This document shows positions 35,511 through 44,126 of a stretch of DNA of 64,000 nt, one piece after another. The DNA comes from Trueperella pyogenes (GTDB lineage Bacteria > Actinomycetota > Actinomycetes > Actinomycetales > Actinomycetaceae): contig NZ_UHHW01000002.1 of NCBI RefSeq assembly GCF_900460345.1, positions 310,001 to 374,000 on the forward strand, written 5' to 3'. A model generated the notes under the pieces. The model searched no databases. It saw only the letters and a program-made list of their open reading frames with translations, and was not told where the DNA came from. Position 1 is the stretch's first letter, and every line of letters starts with the position of its first letter. Both the position numbers and the translations under genes were made by a program.

Positions 35511-36635
35511 GTGAATGACGCAAATCAGCTCCCCGCCACGCTAGCTGGCGCTTCGGCTTTTCCGCAGGACATTCCCTCTGCGCCCAGTCCCGAGGGAAAA
35601 CGCATCCTTGTGGCGACGCCGCGCGGTTACTGCGCCGGCGTGGACCGGGCGGTGGACGCAGTGGAGAAAGCTCTCAAGCTCTATGGCACTCCTGTGTATG
35701 TACGCAAGGAGATCGTCCACAACAAGTTTGTGGTGGAGACACTCAGTGCGCGCGGCGCAATTTTCGTTGACGATACAGACGAAGTGCCGGAGGGGGCGCG
35801 GGTGGTGTTCTCGGCACACGGCGTCTCGCCCGAGGTTCATGAGCAGGCCGAGCGTCGGCAATTGCAGACCATCGATGCGACGTGTCCGCTCGTGACGAAA
35901 GTACACAAGCAGGCGGTGCGTTTCGCGGGCGAGGACTATGACATTCTGCTTATCGGGCACACCGGTCACGAGGAAGTAGAGGGCACTTATGGTGAGGCGC
36001 CGTCCCACATCCAGATCGTCAACGGTCCGGAAGACGTGGCAACGGTCCAGGTGCGCGACCCGGATCGGGTGGCGTGGATTTCGCAGACCACCTTGTCAGT
36101 CGATGAGACGATGGCGATCGTGCGTGCACTGCGTGAGCGTTTTCCGAATTTGATCGATCCGCCCAGCGATAATATCTGTTACGCCACCCAGAACCGCCAA
36201 GTGGCGGTGAAGAAGATGGCGCCGGAGTCGGATGTGGTGATCACGGTCGGCTCTGCTAATTCGTCGAACTCGGTTCGCCTCATGGAGGTTGCGCTTGAGG
36301 CCGGGGCGGGCGCGTCCTACCGCGTGGATAAGGCCGACGAGCTTCAGACGGAGTGGTTCGAGGGCGCAAGAACCGTGGGTGTGACGTCGGGGGCGTCCGT
36401 CCCGGAAATCCTCGTGCGCGACGTGGTTGAGGCGCTTAAGCGCATGGGCTATACCGAGGTCATTCCCGTGACCACTGTGCAGGAGGACGTCCACTTTTCC
36501 CTGCCGAAGAATCTGCGGGCAGATCTCAAGGCCGTGGGTGTCGAACCCGACCGCCCACACCGCACGCGCAGCGTCGGGGAGCGCAGACGCGTGTCGAATG
36601 CGCGCGGGACGGGTAACATCGCCCGCGAGAGCTAA
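35511..36635 (+). CDS. ispH: 4-hydroxy-3-methylbut-2-enyl diphosphate reductase
   Basis: A 374-residue [4Fe-4S] enzyme catalysing the last step of the MEP isoprenoid pathway. The three cluster cysteines lie in [12 protein letters not shown] (about residue 41), [11 protein letters not shown] (about 125) and [10 protein letters not shown] (about 223). Active-site histidines are in FSAHGVSP and [12 protein letters not shown], and VGSANSSNS binds diphosphate. Compared with typical 310-330-residue IspH, both an about 30-residue N-terminal leader and an about 35-residue basic C-terminal tail are added, as in other actinobacteria. Immediately downstream the base composition drops sharply. Confidence 0.96.
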   Translation: MNDANQLPATLAGASAFPQDIPSAPSPEGKRILVATPRGYCAGVDRAVDAVEKALKLYGTPVYVRKEIVHNKFVVETLSARGAIFVDDTDEVPEGARVVFSAHGVSPEVHEQAERRQLQTIDATCPLVTKVHKQAVRFAGEDYDILLIGHTGHEEVEGTYGEAPSHIQIVNGPEDVATVQVRDPDRVAWISQTTLSVDETMAIVRALRERFPNLIDPPSDNICYATQNRQVAVKKMAPESDVVITVGSANSSNSVRLMEVALEAGAGASYRVDKADELQTEWFEGARTVGVTSGASVPEILVRDVVEALKRMGYTEVIPVTTVQEDVHFSLPKNLRADLKAVGVEPDRPHRTRSVGERRRVSNARGTGNIARES

Positions 36636-36705
36636 TACAGCCGACGGCGGGAGCCATCCCACAGGAAACTAGTCAACGGGACCGGGGAAGTAGGAGGCTT
36701 TGTTG

Positions 36706-37842
36706 ATGCTGTTAGAACATATCGAACAACTGGTGGCAAATATACAGGGAAAACCTGCTTCTCCGGCTCTGAATGAACGTATTTATGTAACAAATGCCCT
36801 TATTTCTGGTCGTTCGCCCCTAGGGAGGTCGGTTGCTGCTCCAGTCTATGTGACAGATCTGGGGATTCGCCGCTTTGAAGATCCGAGACAGTTCTATGAA
36901 GCCCATGTAAGGAATGCAGGTATTGAGCGACTTACGCATGAGGATCTAACGGATTTCTTGAGCGGTATGGCTGTGAATAGTCTTGGTTCTGCTATCGATG
37001 CGGTTGTACTTTTTTTCGGTGACTATGAGGCGGTTTATGAAGCTATTAGTTCTAGGCTAGGGGAAGTACTCGAATGCGGGGAGTTCGACCTGCTTGTATC
37101 GGCAGGGACGGTCGCGGCTGCTTTAGGTAAAAGCGCGGCGTTGGAACTTTTTGAGATAGCAACTACACGAGCGGCGTCGCCATCTGCCGCATACGGCGCA
37201 CAGCATCGACTTGCTGCGTTTGAGATAAAACGTCTAAAGCGCTCCGATTTAGCTATGCATCGGCTAGAGTGTGCGAAAGAACAGTATATCAATTCCCGCG
37301 ACCACGATCGGGTAGTCAATCTTGCTCTTTTGCATAATCTGATGGCGTTGGCGGTTGCAGAGCAGTCTGAGGAACAGGCTATTAGGCACATGGAGCTGGC
37401 AATAGAGAACTTGCGCAAGGGTTCTCTTGATGGCCATTTTGATAATGATCTCAATTCGCGACTTAAAAGATATGAAAGTCAAATAGCAATTAATGTAGCG
37501 CAGTTACATGTTAATCGAGGGCAAGCTGAAAAAGGTTGGCTGGTGCTTAAAGAAAACTTAGAATCAATGAAGGAGCGTAGCTATGACTATATACCCGAAG
37601 CGCTAGCCGAGTTGGCGTACTTAAGCTATCTTGCTGGTAAGTTTTCAGTTGCTGTCGAACTGGGAAGTGACGCATTCTGGCGATATTATAGCATCGGCGC
37701 GTTGTCAGGTATGCGTAACTCAAGATACGTCATTTCTGCATCGCTGTTGGAATTGGGGGAGCGTGAGCACGCAGAAAGGATTGGCGAGCTGGCCGACAAC
37801 GATATTTTAGGATGCGGAGGTCTGCACAGTGCCGTGTTGTGA
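36706..37842 (+). CDS. Helical-repeat (TPR-like) protein of unknown function, low GC
   Basis: A 378-residue soluble protein starting MLLEHIEQLVANIQGKPASP with AGGAGG 8 nt upstream. No catalytic motif is seen. The N-terminal about 110 residues include LTHEDLTDFLSGMAVNSLGSAIDAVVLFFGDY. From about residue 140 there are repeated paired helices, such as ALELFEIATTRAASPSAAYG, NLALLHNLMALAVAEQSEEQ and EALAELAYLSYLAGKFSVA, typical of tetratricopeptide folds. Composition differs strongly from the neighbours: 37441-37500 has 19 G+C in 60, against 35 in 60 for 36421-36480 in ispH. The stop overlaps the next ATPase gene by 14 bp. I infer an acquired gene acting with the transporter that follows; no function is claimed. 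Confidence 0.8.
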   Translation: MLLEHIEQLVANIQGKPASPALNERIYVTNALISGRSPLGRSVAAPVYVTDLGIRRFEDPRQFYEAHVRNAGIERLTHEDLTDFLSGMAVNSLGSAIDAVVLFFGDYEAVYEAISSRLGEVLECGEFDLLVSAGTVAAALGKSAALELFEIATTRAASPSAAYGAQHRLAAFEIKRLKRSDLAMHRLECAKEQYINSRDHDRVVNLALLHNLMALAVAEQSEEQAIRHMELAIENLRKGSLDGHFDNDLNSRLKRYESQIAINVAQLHVNRGQAEKGWLVLKENLESMKERSYDYIPEALAELAYLSYLAGKFSVAVELGSDAFWRYYSIGALSGMRNSRYVISASLLELGEREHAERIGELADNDILGCGGLHSAVL

Positions 37843-38797
37843 ATCAGGCGTGGTGCTTGACGCGGAGAATGTAACGCGATTTTTCAAGAAAGGGCAAGTG
37901 CAAGCACTTAATGGGGTTTCTCTTTCTATACGTTCAAGTCAAGTCCATGCTTTACTGGGACCGAACGGGGCAGGAAAGACAACCTTAATTAAGATTTGTT
38001 CAACGCTTTTACTTCCCACATCTGGAGATGTCTGCATCGGGGGCGTCGATGCCATCAGACACCCGTATAAAGCGCGCAAAATGCTTGGCATCGTTTTAGG
38101 CGGGGAATTGGGCTTTTATCCGCGTGCAAATGCTCGTGATAATCTTGCGTTTTTTGCCGATATTCAGGGCGTTCCCGGGCGTTTGCGCGATAGTCGGGTA
38201 GAAGAGGTGCTCGCGCAAGTCGGGTTGTTGGAAGCTGCGGAACGTAAGGTGGGCACATATTCACGTGGCATGATTCAGCGCCTGCATATTGCGCGTGCGC
38301 TCACGCATAAACCCAGTGTTTTACTTCTTGACGAACCGACGAATGGCCTTGATCCTGATATCGCGTATTCCGTACGTGGGCTCATTCGTGCTCTTGCCGA
38401 CGATGGAGTGGGGATTTTGTTGACCTCGCACCAATTAGGTGAAGTTGAAGAGCTTGCAGGCACTATCTCTGTTATCCAACAGGGGAGAATCACGATGACG
38501 GGTGACGTTTCTCAGATCGCGGAACGAGGCGGGGTCGGCGCCGTTTCAGTGTTTACTGTTAATCCTCAGGATAAGCAGCTTGCTGAGACGACTGCGCTCA
38601 GGCTTACGGGTGTCGCCCGCGTGGAGACCAGAGCACACGCGAGCAAATGGCGTGTAAGTATCTTTTGGCCGAGTGCTCCAACACAGCAGACGTTGCGCAC
38701 GTTGGCTGAAGACCTGGGGGAATATGCGGATACGCTGTATACTCGGCAGGCAACCCTGGAAGAGGCATATTTAAGTATCCTTAACGAGGCGGTATGA
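37829..38797 (+). CDS. ABC transporter ATP-binding protein of the RsgA-linked cassette
   Basis: A 322-residue ATPase. DAENVTRFFKKGQVQALNGV leads to Walker A GPNGAGKTT (about residues 44-52), signature YSRGMIQRLHIARAL (about 144) and Walker B VLLLDEPTNGLDPDIAY (about 164-180), with the switch His in LLTSHQLGEVEEL. A C-terminal domain of about 90 residues follows, as in NatA/DrrA-type exporters. GTG 37829 starts inside the preceding gene, behind GGAGGT. It is encoded with two permeases and no binding protein, so it should be an exporter or immunity pump. Confidence 0.9.
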   Translation: MPCCESGVVLDAENVTRFFKKGQVQALNGVSLSIRSSQVHALLGPNGAGKTTLIKICSTLLLPTSGDVCIGGVDAIRHPYKARKMLGIVLGGELGFYPRANARDNLAFFADIQGVPGRLRDSRVEEVLAQVGLLEAAERKVGTYSRGMIQRLHIARALTHKPSVLLLDEPTNGLDPDIAYSVRGLIRALADDGVGILLTSHQLGEVEELAGTISVIQQGRITMTGDVSQIAERGGVGAVSVFTVNPQDKQLAETTALRLTGVARVETRAHASKWRVSIFWPSAPTQQTLRTLAEDLGEYADTLYTRQATLEEAYLSILNEAV

Positions 38798-39552
38798 GCT
38801 TTTTCCGTATGGCAGGATTTCACCTGCGCCAATTTGCCAGTGTCCCGTATTTCATACAGCTGATGGTTTTCTCCACCGTTGCTTCCGCACTTGTTCAGTA
38901 TGTTGGTTATGTCGCTTGGGGCGGTATCACGCCAACACAGGGGTGGTTACGTGCAGGAATCATCGGGATGTGGACGACGACGACGAGCGCGGCCGGCATT
39001 ATCGGCTTTGAAAGATATAAGGGCACCTTAGTCTATCTCACGATGGGAGCAATACGCCCTCAGTTTACCTTGACTGCGTCGGTAGGGGCGGCCGCTACCT
39101 TTGGACTTGTCTCGTTTCCTGTGGCGTGGGTTGCGTGGTCTGCAGTGTCAGGATCGTTGACTTTTACCCGCAGTCTGGATGTGGTAACAGGCACAGCTCT
39201 AGTAGGTGGGATAGTTGCCTTGTATGTTGGCTGTTTGGCGATTTCGACCGTGATTGCAGCATTGTTTGTGTTGACGCCGAACGCAATCACTTATGAGGGT
39301 CTATTGCTCGTGCCGGTTCTCGTTGCATCGGGTGTGCTTGTCACGTCACACTCGCCGTCCGGTATCTGGAGCACGATTTCAACCGTCATACCGATCTCTG
39401 CGCCGGTGCGTGTGCTTTATACCGGCTTGCCTAGCGTCATTGATGCGCTCGTGTGGGCGGTGGTAACTATGATGTGGCTGGGTGCTGGCTACGGTCTGTT
39501 GGGGCGGGCGTTGAACCGAGCTTATCGCGATGCCACGTTGGAGCTAGTATGA
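38794..39552 (+). CDS. ABC-2 type permease 1 of the RsgA-linked cassette
   Basis: A 252-residue membrane protein (MSFFRMAGFHLRQFASVPYF). About six spans are visible, including MVFSTVASALVQYVGYVAW (about 24-42), AGIIGFERYKGTL and a long hydrophobic stretch from about residue 120. The GFERYKGTLVYLTMGAIRP segment resembles the cytoplasmic loop of ABC-2 drug and polysaccharide exporters. ATGA overlaps with both the ATPase before it and the permease after it show that the three are co-translated. Confidence 0.82.
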   Translation: MSFFRMAGFHLRQFASVPYFIQLMVFSTVASALVQYVGYVAWGGITPTQGWLRAGIIGMWTTTTSAAGIIGFERYKGTLVYLTMGAIRPQFTLTASVGAAATFGLVSFPVAWVAWSAVSGSLTFTRSLDVVTGTALVGGIVALYVGCLAISTVIAALFVLTPNAITYEGLLLVPVLVASGVLVTSHSPSGIWSTISTVIPISAPVRVLYTGLPSVIDALVWAVVTMMWLGAGYGLLGRALNRAYRDATLELV

Positions 39553-40298
39553 ACCGATTGTTTGCAGCTATTCGGGTGTCGTGGCGGTCGTCTATTGCTT
39601 TCGCAAGTATTGGTACGGCGCTGACGACTCTCGTGCTCTTGCCACTTCTCGATATCGCATTCGATGTGCTGATGGGGGATGACCTGCAATCTCCTGATCT
39701 CGTCTCCACCGCGTATGCGGCTGCAGTGATTGGGCTCATAGTCTCGATCTCTGCTGGTATTGTGTCGGCGAGTGCGAAAGATCGTAATCTGGGAATATTT
39801 TTCGAGATCCATGTTCGGCGTCGTTTCGACCCGATCTATTGGCTGGCTATCAGCGCTATTCCGACAATGCTTGGCATCGTCACCGCTTTTGTCGCATTCG
39901 TCTCTGTTTATGTGGTCAGTGGGCAGGCACTAGCGCCAAGAGATCTCTTTCTGCTCGTTCCAACTGCGCTTGCTGTGGGCTTTTTCCTCGGTATCGCGGC
40001 AACTGGAGTTGGCGTTGGTTTACCGGATCCGTACCTAGGGGCTACGTTGATTGGTGTGTTTCTTCCGGTGGCTGCCGGAGTCATTGTGCCGTTGAACTAT
40101 GCTCCGAGTTGGATTCGCCATGTTGCGACCGCTATCCCGGGCAGTCGGACGGTTCAGGCGATCCACGACAGAGCCATCACATGTAGCGTTGTCGGTGTCG
40201 ATGTGGCGCTGAGCATAGTGTGGGCGCTTATTGGGATGGTTTTTGTCCGCGTTGCTGTGGGGCGTATCCGTCGAGGCTTGAAAGTGAGTGTGGTGTGA
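39549..40298 (+). CDS. ABC-2 type permease 2 of the RsgA-linked cassette
   Basis: A 249-residue membrane protein starting MNRLFAAIRVSWRSSIAFAS. About six spans are visible, among them LTTLVLLPLLDIAFDVLM, TAYAAAVIGLIVSISAGIVS and IGVFLPVAAGVIVPLNY. SAKDRNLGIFFEIHVRRRFDPIYW occupies the first loop, matching the position of the conserved loop in the partner. ATG 39549 overlaps the previous stop; its own stop overlaps the RsgA GTG (GTGA, 40295-40298). It probably pairs with permease 1 as a heterodimer. Confidence 0.82.
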   Translation: MNRLFAAIRVSWRSSIAFASIGTALTTLVLLPLLDIAFDVLMGDDLQSPDLVSTAYAAAVIGLIVSISAGIVSASAKDRNLGIFFEIHVRRRFDPIYWLAISAIPTMLGIVTAFVAFVSVYVVSGQALAPRDLFLLVPTALAVGFFLGIAATGVGVGLPDPYLGATLIGVFLPVAAGVIVPLNYAPSWIRHVATAIPGSRTVQAIHDRAITCSVVGVDVALSIVWALIGMVFVRVAVGRIRRGLKVSVV

Positions 40299-41383
40299 AC
40301 GAGATTCTGGCAAGCGTGGGGTGGAATCCGTCATGGCAGGCACATGTAGCTGTGGAGTCTGCTTTACGTGGTGCACACCTGTCCCTCGCACGGGTAACGA
40401 ACGTGCATAAAAGCCACGTCGACGTGGTGCAGGTCAGCGCTGACGGAGATCCGCGTGTTCGCCACCGCCTGAAAATCGACGGGTCGTTTATCAGTGCCTA
40501 TGGCGAAGATTTCCCTCCCGCTGTGGGAGATTGGATCATGCTTGACGACGTCGTGCGGTTGCATGCCCTGATCCCGCGCCGGACTCTTTTGACGCGGCCT
40601 TCGCCAGGGCGAGATTCGCGCGAGCAAGTGATTGCGGCGAACGTCGATATTGCGTTAGTTATCGAACCTTTCGTGCCCACCTTTTCGCTTGGGCGTGTGG
40701 AGCGTCTTGCCGCGCTTGCTACGAATGCGGGCGCAGATCCGTGGATTGTGGGTACGAAAATCGACATGTCGGATGAAGCTGAGATTACGCGGATTCGTAG
40801 TGCGCTGGAGAAGAAATTTTCCCACGTCCACATGGTCTGCGCTTTGGATGAAGAAACGCTGACGGTTTTGTCGCGTGAAATTCCACAGGGTGCGACGATG
40901 TGCGTACTGGGACGGTCGGGGGCTGGCAAGACGACGTTGATTAACCTGCTGACGGGCGCTTCGGGTGCGGTTGGCCAGGTTCGTGCGGTGGACGCTAAGG
41001 GCAGGCACACCACCACTCACCGGGAGATCTTCGCTACGGATCGATTCCTCATCATCGATAACCCTGGAGTGCGCGCAGTTGGCGCGGTCGCTGACGCCGG
41101 TTCGGTTAACGCGGTTTTTCCCAGCATTGCGCAGATGCAGTGTCGATTTGCGAATTGTACGCATACGAACGAGCCGGGATGTGCGGTCAAGGCCGCATTG
41201 GAGGACGGAACGCTGGAACCTCATGAGGTGGAACGGTTTCTCCGGATGAGGGCGGAGGCTGTCCGTAACAGCGTCCGAAAGAATGCGCGCGTCGCGCGCG
41301 CAGAAGATCGCCTTAAGACACGCCATAATCAGGCCGGGCGCAGAGCGATGATGCGTAACAAGGGGCGAACCGGCACATCGTGA
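40295..41383 (+). CDS. Ribosome small-subunit-dependent GTPase A (RsgA/YjeQ type) in the ABC cassette
   Basis: A 362-residue circularly permuted GTPase. An N-terminal OB-fold (about residues 25-95; LARVTNVHKSHVDVV) is followed by G4 GTKIDMSD (about 151), G1 GRSGAGKTTLINLLTG (about 208) and G3 DNPGVRAVG (about 258). A C-terminal zinc knuckle is complete in CRFANCTHTNEPGC (about 283-296), and a basic tail closes the protein. RsgA proteins act in late 30S assembly. The GWN-containing N-terminus (ILASVGWNPSW) resembles, from memory, the paralogue subgroup often present as a second copy. Being the last gene of an overlapping transporter cassette is unusual and suggests ribosome protection. Whether another rsgA exists in the genome cannot be seen here. 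Confidence 0.92.
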   Translation: MNEILASVGWNPSWQAHVAVESALRGAHLSLARVTNVHKSHVDVVQVSADGDPRVRHRLKIDGSFISAYGEDFPPAVGDWIMLDDVVRLHALIPRRTLLTRPSPGRDSREQVIAANVDIALVIEPFVPTFSLGRVERLAALATNAGADPWIVGTKIDMSDEAEITRIRSALEKKFSHVHMVCALDEETLTVLSREIPQGATMCVLGRSGAGKTTLINLLTGASGAVGQVRAVDAKGRHTTTHREIFATDRFLIIDNPGVRAVGAVADAGSVNAVFPSIAQMQCRFANCTHTNEPGCAVKAALEDGTLEPHEVERFLRMRAEAVRNSVRKNARVARAEDRLKTRHNQAGRRAMMRNKGRTGTS

Positions 41384-42625
41384 TCAGTCTTTGGGCTGTG
41401 CGACGTTCACCTGAGTAAGTTCGCCGACAAGCTCCGGGGAACGTACCTGTGCAATGTGCGTGGACTCTTCCGTCAGCTGGGTTGGTGCGGTGAGCTTATC
41501 GGGCGTGCCCGGTTGGAGAGAGGACAGCGAACGCGCCGAAACAAGGAGCCGAGATTCGATGGAATGCACGGCGGCGTTGTAGTGATTGACCGATTGCCCG
41601 AGGCTCTTGCCGAGTCGGTCCAGGTGGGCGACGACCACCCCGATGCGCTCGACGAGCGTGCGCCCCAGGTCCACGATCTCGCGTGCCTCGGAGGCTGCCG
41701 CCGCCGACCGCCACACCGAGGCTACCGCGCGCAGGATCGCAAGTAGAGATGAGGGCGAGGCTAGAACTACGCCGTTGCCCAGCGCGTACTCGAGCAGGGT
41801 TGGATCTGCCTGCGTGGCCTGCGCTAGCAGAGACTCGGAGGGGAGGAAAAGGATGGTGACCTGTGGGGAGTCTGGAAAGTCGCCCGGATAGTTGCGTTTG
41901 ATGAGCACTCCCACATGACTGCGCAGTGCCTTGGCATGCTTCACCAGCAATTCCTCGCGTTCCTTGAGCGCGGTAGTGTCGTCCGCAGAAATCTCCACGG
42001 CAAGCAGATAGGCGTCCATCGGAGTCTTGGCATCGATGGCGAGATGGCCGTCTCCAGGGAGGTGGATGATCGCGTCCGGCCTCGAGGCTGAGCTCTTGCC
42101 CTTGCCACTGTGCGCGAACTGCGCCGAGCCCACCTGGAAGTCCACATCCACATGCTCGAGCATGCCAGCGGCCTCGACAATCCGCCGCAGCTGCACCTCG
42201 CCCCACTGCCCCCGCGCGGAGGTGGAGCGCAGTGCCGCATTGAGCGAGGCGGTGGTAGTAGACAGCTCCGCGCCGATCTGCGCCTCCCGGCGCATATGGG
42301 CCACCATCTCCGAGTGCTGCGCGGCCGCCGTCGTCTCTAACCGCTGGACGTGGGCACTAACCTGATCGAGCTGGGCAGTGATAGGGGAGAGCGCTCGCAA
42401 GACATTGGCATCAGCGCGCGAGCGTTGGATCAGTCCCTCATTTTCTTCGAGCAGGCGCTCTGCACGAGCCTCGGCCTGAGCCACGTTTTCACGCAGCGCG
42501 GCCGCATCCTCTGCATGCATGAGGTTTACTTTGCTCACCCGCGAGGAGGCCGCCAGCCAACCGAGGGCGATGCCTATTCCGGTTGCGAGCGCTAGAACAA
42601 GGATAAAAAGAGGTGTTGAGATCAT
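41384..42625 (-). CDS. rmuC: DNA recombination protein RmuC
   Basis: A 413-residue membrane-anchored nuclease-like protein. One N-terminal span (about residues 5-24, LFILVLALATGIGIALGWLA) is followed by coiled coil (about 38-130). The RmuC/PDDEXK-like core has RGQWGEVQLRRIVEAAGM (about 137), RPDAIIHLPGDGHLAIDAKTPMDAYL (about 186-211) and SPQVTILFLPSES. The family limits inversions and rearrangements. Its stop codon abuts the rsgA stop tail to tail, with no intergenic base (TGATCA at 41381-41386). TAGTCT lies 6 nt before ATG, so the mRNA may be leaderless. Confidence 0.94.
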   Translation of the reverse strand: MISTPLFILVLALATGIGIALGWLAASSRVSKVNLMHAEDAAALRENVAQAEARAERLLEENEGLIQRSRADANVLRALSPITAQLDQVSAHVQRLETTAAAQHSEMVAHMRREAQIGAELSTTTASLNAALRSTSARGQWGEVQLRRIVEAAGMLEHVDVDFQVGSAQFAHSGKGKSSASRPDAIIHLPGDGHLAIDAKTPMDAYLLAVEISADDTTALKEREELLVKHAKALRSHVGVLIKRNYPGDFPDSPQVTILFLPSESLLAQATQADPTLLEYALGNGVVLASPSSLLAILRAVASVWRSAAAASEAREIVDLGRTLVERIGVVVAHLDRLGKSLGQSVNHYNAAVHSIESRLLVSARSLSSLQPGTPDKLTAPTQLTEESTHIAQVRSPELVGELTQVNVAQPKD

Positions 42626-42637
42626 GTACTTAGACTA
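42626..42637 (-). promoter_or_regulatory. -10 box for a probable leaderless rmuC mRNA
   Basis: The minus strand reads TAGTCT, AAGTAC, ATG. The gap is 6 nt and no Shine-Dalgarno is present. Confidence 0.45.
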
Positions 42638-42741
42638 TCTGCGGCCTCCGACATTTTTATGCCACGAAGCGCACCCAGGCGGAATGTGGTGAGGTGCCCG
42701 AACTCTCGGGCAAACTAATTGGGAAAGACAGGTAAGCCAAC

Positions 42742-42753
42742 TAGACTGGGGCC
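42742..42753 (+). promoter_or_regulatory. -10 box for a probable leaderless ychF mRNA
   Basis: TAGACT (42742-42747) ends 6 nt before the ychF GTG at 42754. The 6 nt are GGGGCC, which is not a good Shine-Dalgarno. Confidence 0.45.
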
Positions 42754-43833
42754 GTGAGCTTAACAATTGGAATTGCAGGACTGCCCAACGTCGGTAAGTC
42801 GACCCTCTTTAACGCCCTGACCCGCGCTAACGTTCTCGCTGCGAATTACCCGTTCGCGACGATCGAGCCGAATGTCGGCGTCGTACCCCTGCCAGACCCG
42901 CGCCTAGAGAAGCTGGCCGAGATCTTCGGCTCGCAGAAGATTCTCCCCGCAACCGTGTCGTTCGTCGACATCGCCGGCATCGTGCGCGGCGCGTCTGAGG
43001 GCGAGGGCCTCGGCAACCAATTCCTCGCCAACATCCGCGAAGCCGACGCGATCTGCCAGGTCACACGCGCATTCACCGACCCGGACGTCACGCACGTCGA
43101 CGGCAAGGTGGATCCCAAGTCGGACATCGACACGATCACCACCGAGCTCGTCCTTGCCGACATCCAAACCCTTGAAAAGCAGCTCCCGCGCCTGCAGAAG
43201 GAACTCACTGGCAAGAAGATCGGCCCCGAATACGTCCAGACCGCCAAGGAGGCCCTCGAGATCCTCTTCGACGGCAAGACGCTTTCGGCCGCCGGCAAGC
43301 ACCTCGACCAGGACATTTTGAAGTCCTTCCAGCTCATGACCACCAAGCCCTTCATCTACGTCTTCAATACCGACGACGACGGGCTGGCCGACACCACGAT
43401 GCAGGAAGAACTGCGCGCGCTGGTCGCTCCCGCAGAGGCCATTTTCCTCGACGCGAAGTTCGAGGCGGAACTTATCGAGCTTGAGCCCGACGAAGCGCAG
43501 GAAATGCTGGAATCCACCGGCCAGGACGAGGCGGGATTGGACAAGCTGGCACGCGTCGGCTTCGACACGCTCGGGTTGCAGACCTACCTGACGGCTGGCC
43601 CGAAGGAAGCTCGCGCGTGGACAATCCGCAAGGGTTGGACCGCGCCCCAGGCCGCCGGCGTCATCCACACGGACTTCGAGCGGGGATTCATCAAAGCCCA
43701 AGTCGTGTCTTTCGACGAGCTTGTCGAGTACGGCTCCATGAACGAGGCCAAGGCTCATGGCCGCGTGCGCATGGAGGGCAAGGACTACGTGATGGCCGAC
43801 GGCGACGTCGTGGAGTTCATGTTTAACGTCTAG
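42754..43833 (+). CDS. ychF: Redox-regulated ATPase YchF
   Basis: A 359-residue Obg-family P-loop protein that prefers ATP. The P-loop GLPNVGKSTLFNALT lies at residues 8-22, switch II DIAGIVRGASEGEGLGNQFL at about 72-91, and the altered base-specificity motif NTDDDGLAD (about 205) replaces NKxD. A helical domain lies in the middle (about 130-185), and the C-terminal TGS domain ends GKDYVMADGDVVEFMFNV. Full length. It is associated with ribosomes and stress responses in other bacteria. The gene stands alone between rmuC and hipBA. Confidence 0.97.
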   Translation: MSLTIGIAGLPNVGKSTLFNALTRANVLAANYPFATIEPNVGVVPLPDPRLEKLAEIFGSQKILPATVSFVDIAGIVRGASEGEGLGNQFLANIREADAICQVTRAFTDPDVTHVDGKVDPKSDIDTITTELVLADIQTLEKQLPRLQKELTGKKIGPEYVQTAKEALEILFDGKTLSAAGKHLDQDILKSFQLMTTKPFIYVFNTDDDGLADTTMQEELRALVAPAEAIFLDAKFEAELIELEPDEAQEMLESTGQDEAGLDKLARVGFDTLGLQTYLTAGPKEARAWTIRKGWTAPQAAGVIHTDFERGFIKAQVVSFDELVEYGSMNEAKAHGRVRMEGKDYVMADGDVVEFMFNV

Positions 43834-44055
43834 AGTGAGTTAACTGAGCTTTTCGCGGCCTCGCCGGTCATTGCGATCGACGGGGCTGCGTCGTCTCGTC
43901 TCCCAATTTATCGAGAGGGCAAAGCTATGACTGGTCGTGCTCTGTTGGCTGCGCCGCGTGATGCGGATGAAGGCAATGCACTGACAAGGCTCGGCTCGCA
44001 GATCTGTCTCGTGCGCTGGCAACCTCGGAAAGATTCTTCCGAAATCGCCAACTGA
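43834..44055 (+). other. Open frame without start after ychF (possible gene remnant)
   Basis: The 293-bp gap before hipB contains 73 sense codons in frame with, and directly after, the ychF stop, ending at TGA 44053-44055. It encodes VIAIDGAASS near its start, which loosely resembles the opening of a P-loop kinase motif without the lysine, then unrelated sequence. No start with a ribosome-binding site is apparent. It may be chance or a decayed fragment. Confidence 0.2.
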
Positions 44056-44102
44056 TGTGTAATCTGGTGCCTAGATTTGTGAAATCGGAAGAATGCTTCC
44101 GA
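44025..44102 (+). promoter_or_regulatory. Two HipB-type operators 60 bp apart
   Basis: TCGGAA-N6-TTCCGA occurs at 44025-44042 and again at 44085-44102, where it is extended to ATCGGAAG-AATG-CTTCCGAT. The two copies are exactly 60 bp apart, close to six helical turns, and the nearer one ends 24 bp before the hipB GTG. Spaced dyads of this kind are the binding sites of HipB antitoxin dimers. Confidence 0.75.
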
Positions 44103-44126
44103 TCAGTGGAAGTTCGGAGGTGGCTT

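Noticed and set aside
36635..36706. A precursor peptide gene for the ABC/RsgA cassette
   Set aside because: The 70 bp between ispH and the TPR-like gene contain only the ribosome-binding site, and no small frame is free inside the cassette, so a bacteriocin biosynthesis locus is not supported.
43840..44022. Short minus-strand frame between ychF and hipB
   Set aside because: No ribosome-binding site and no similarity to anything known to me; it overlaps the plus-strand remnant.
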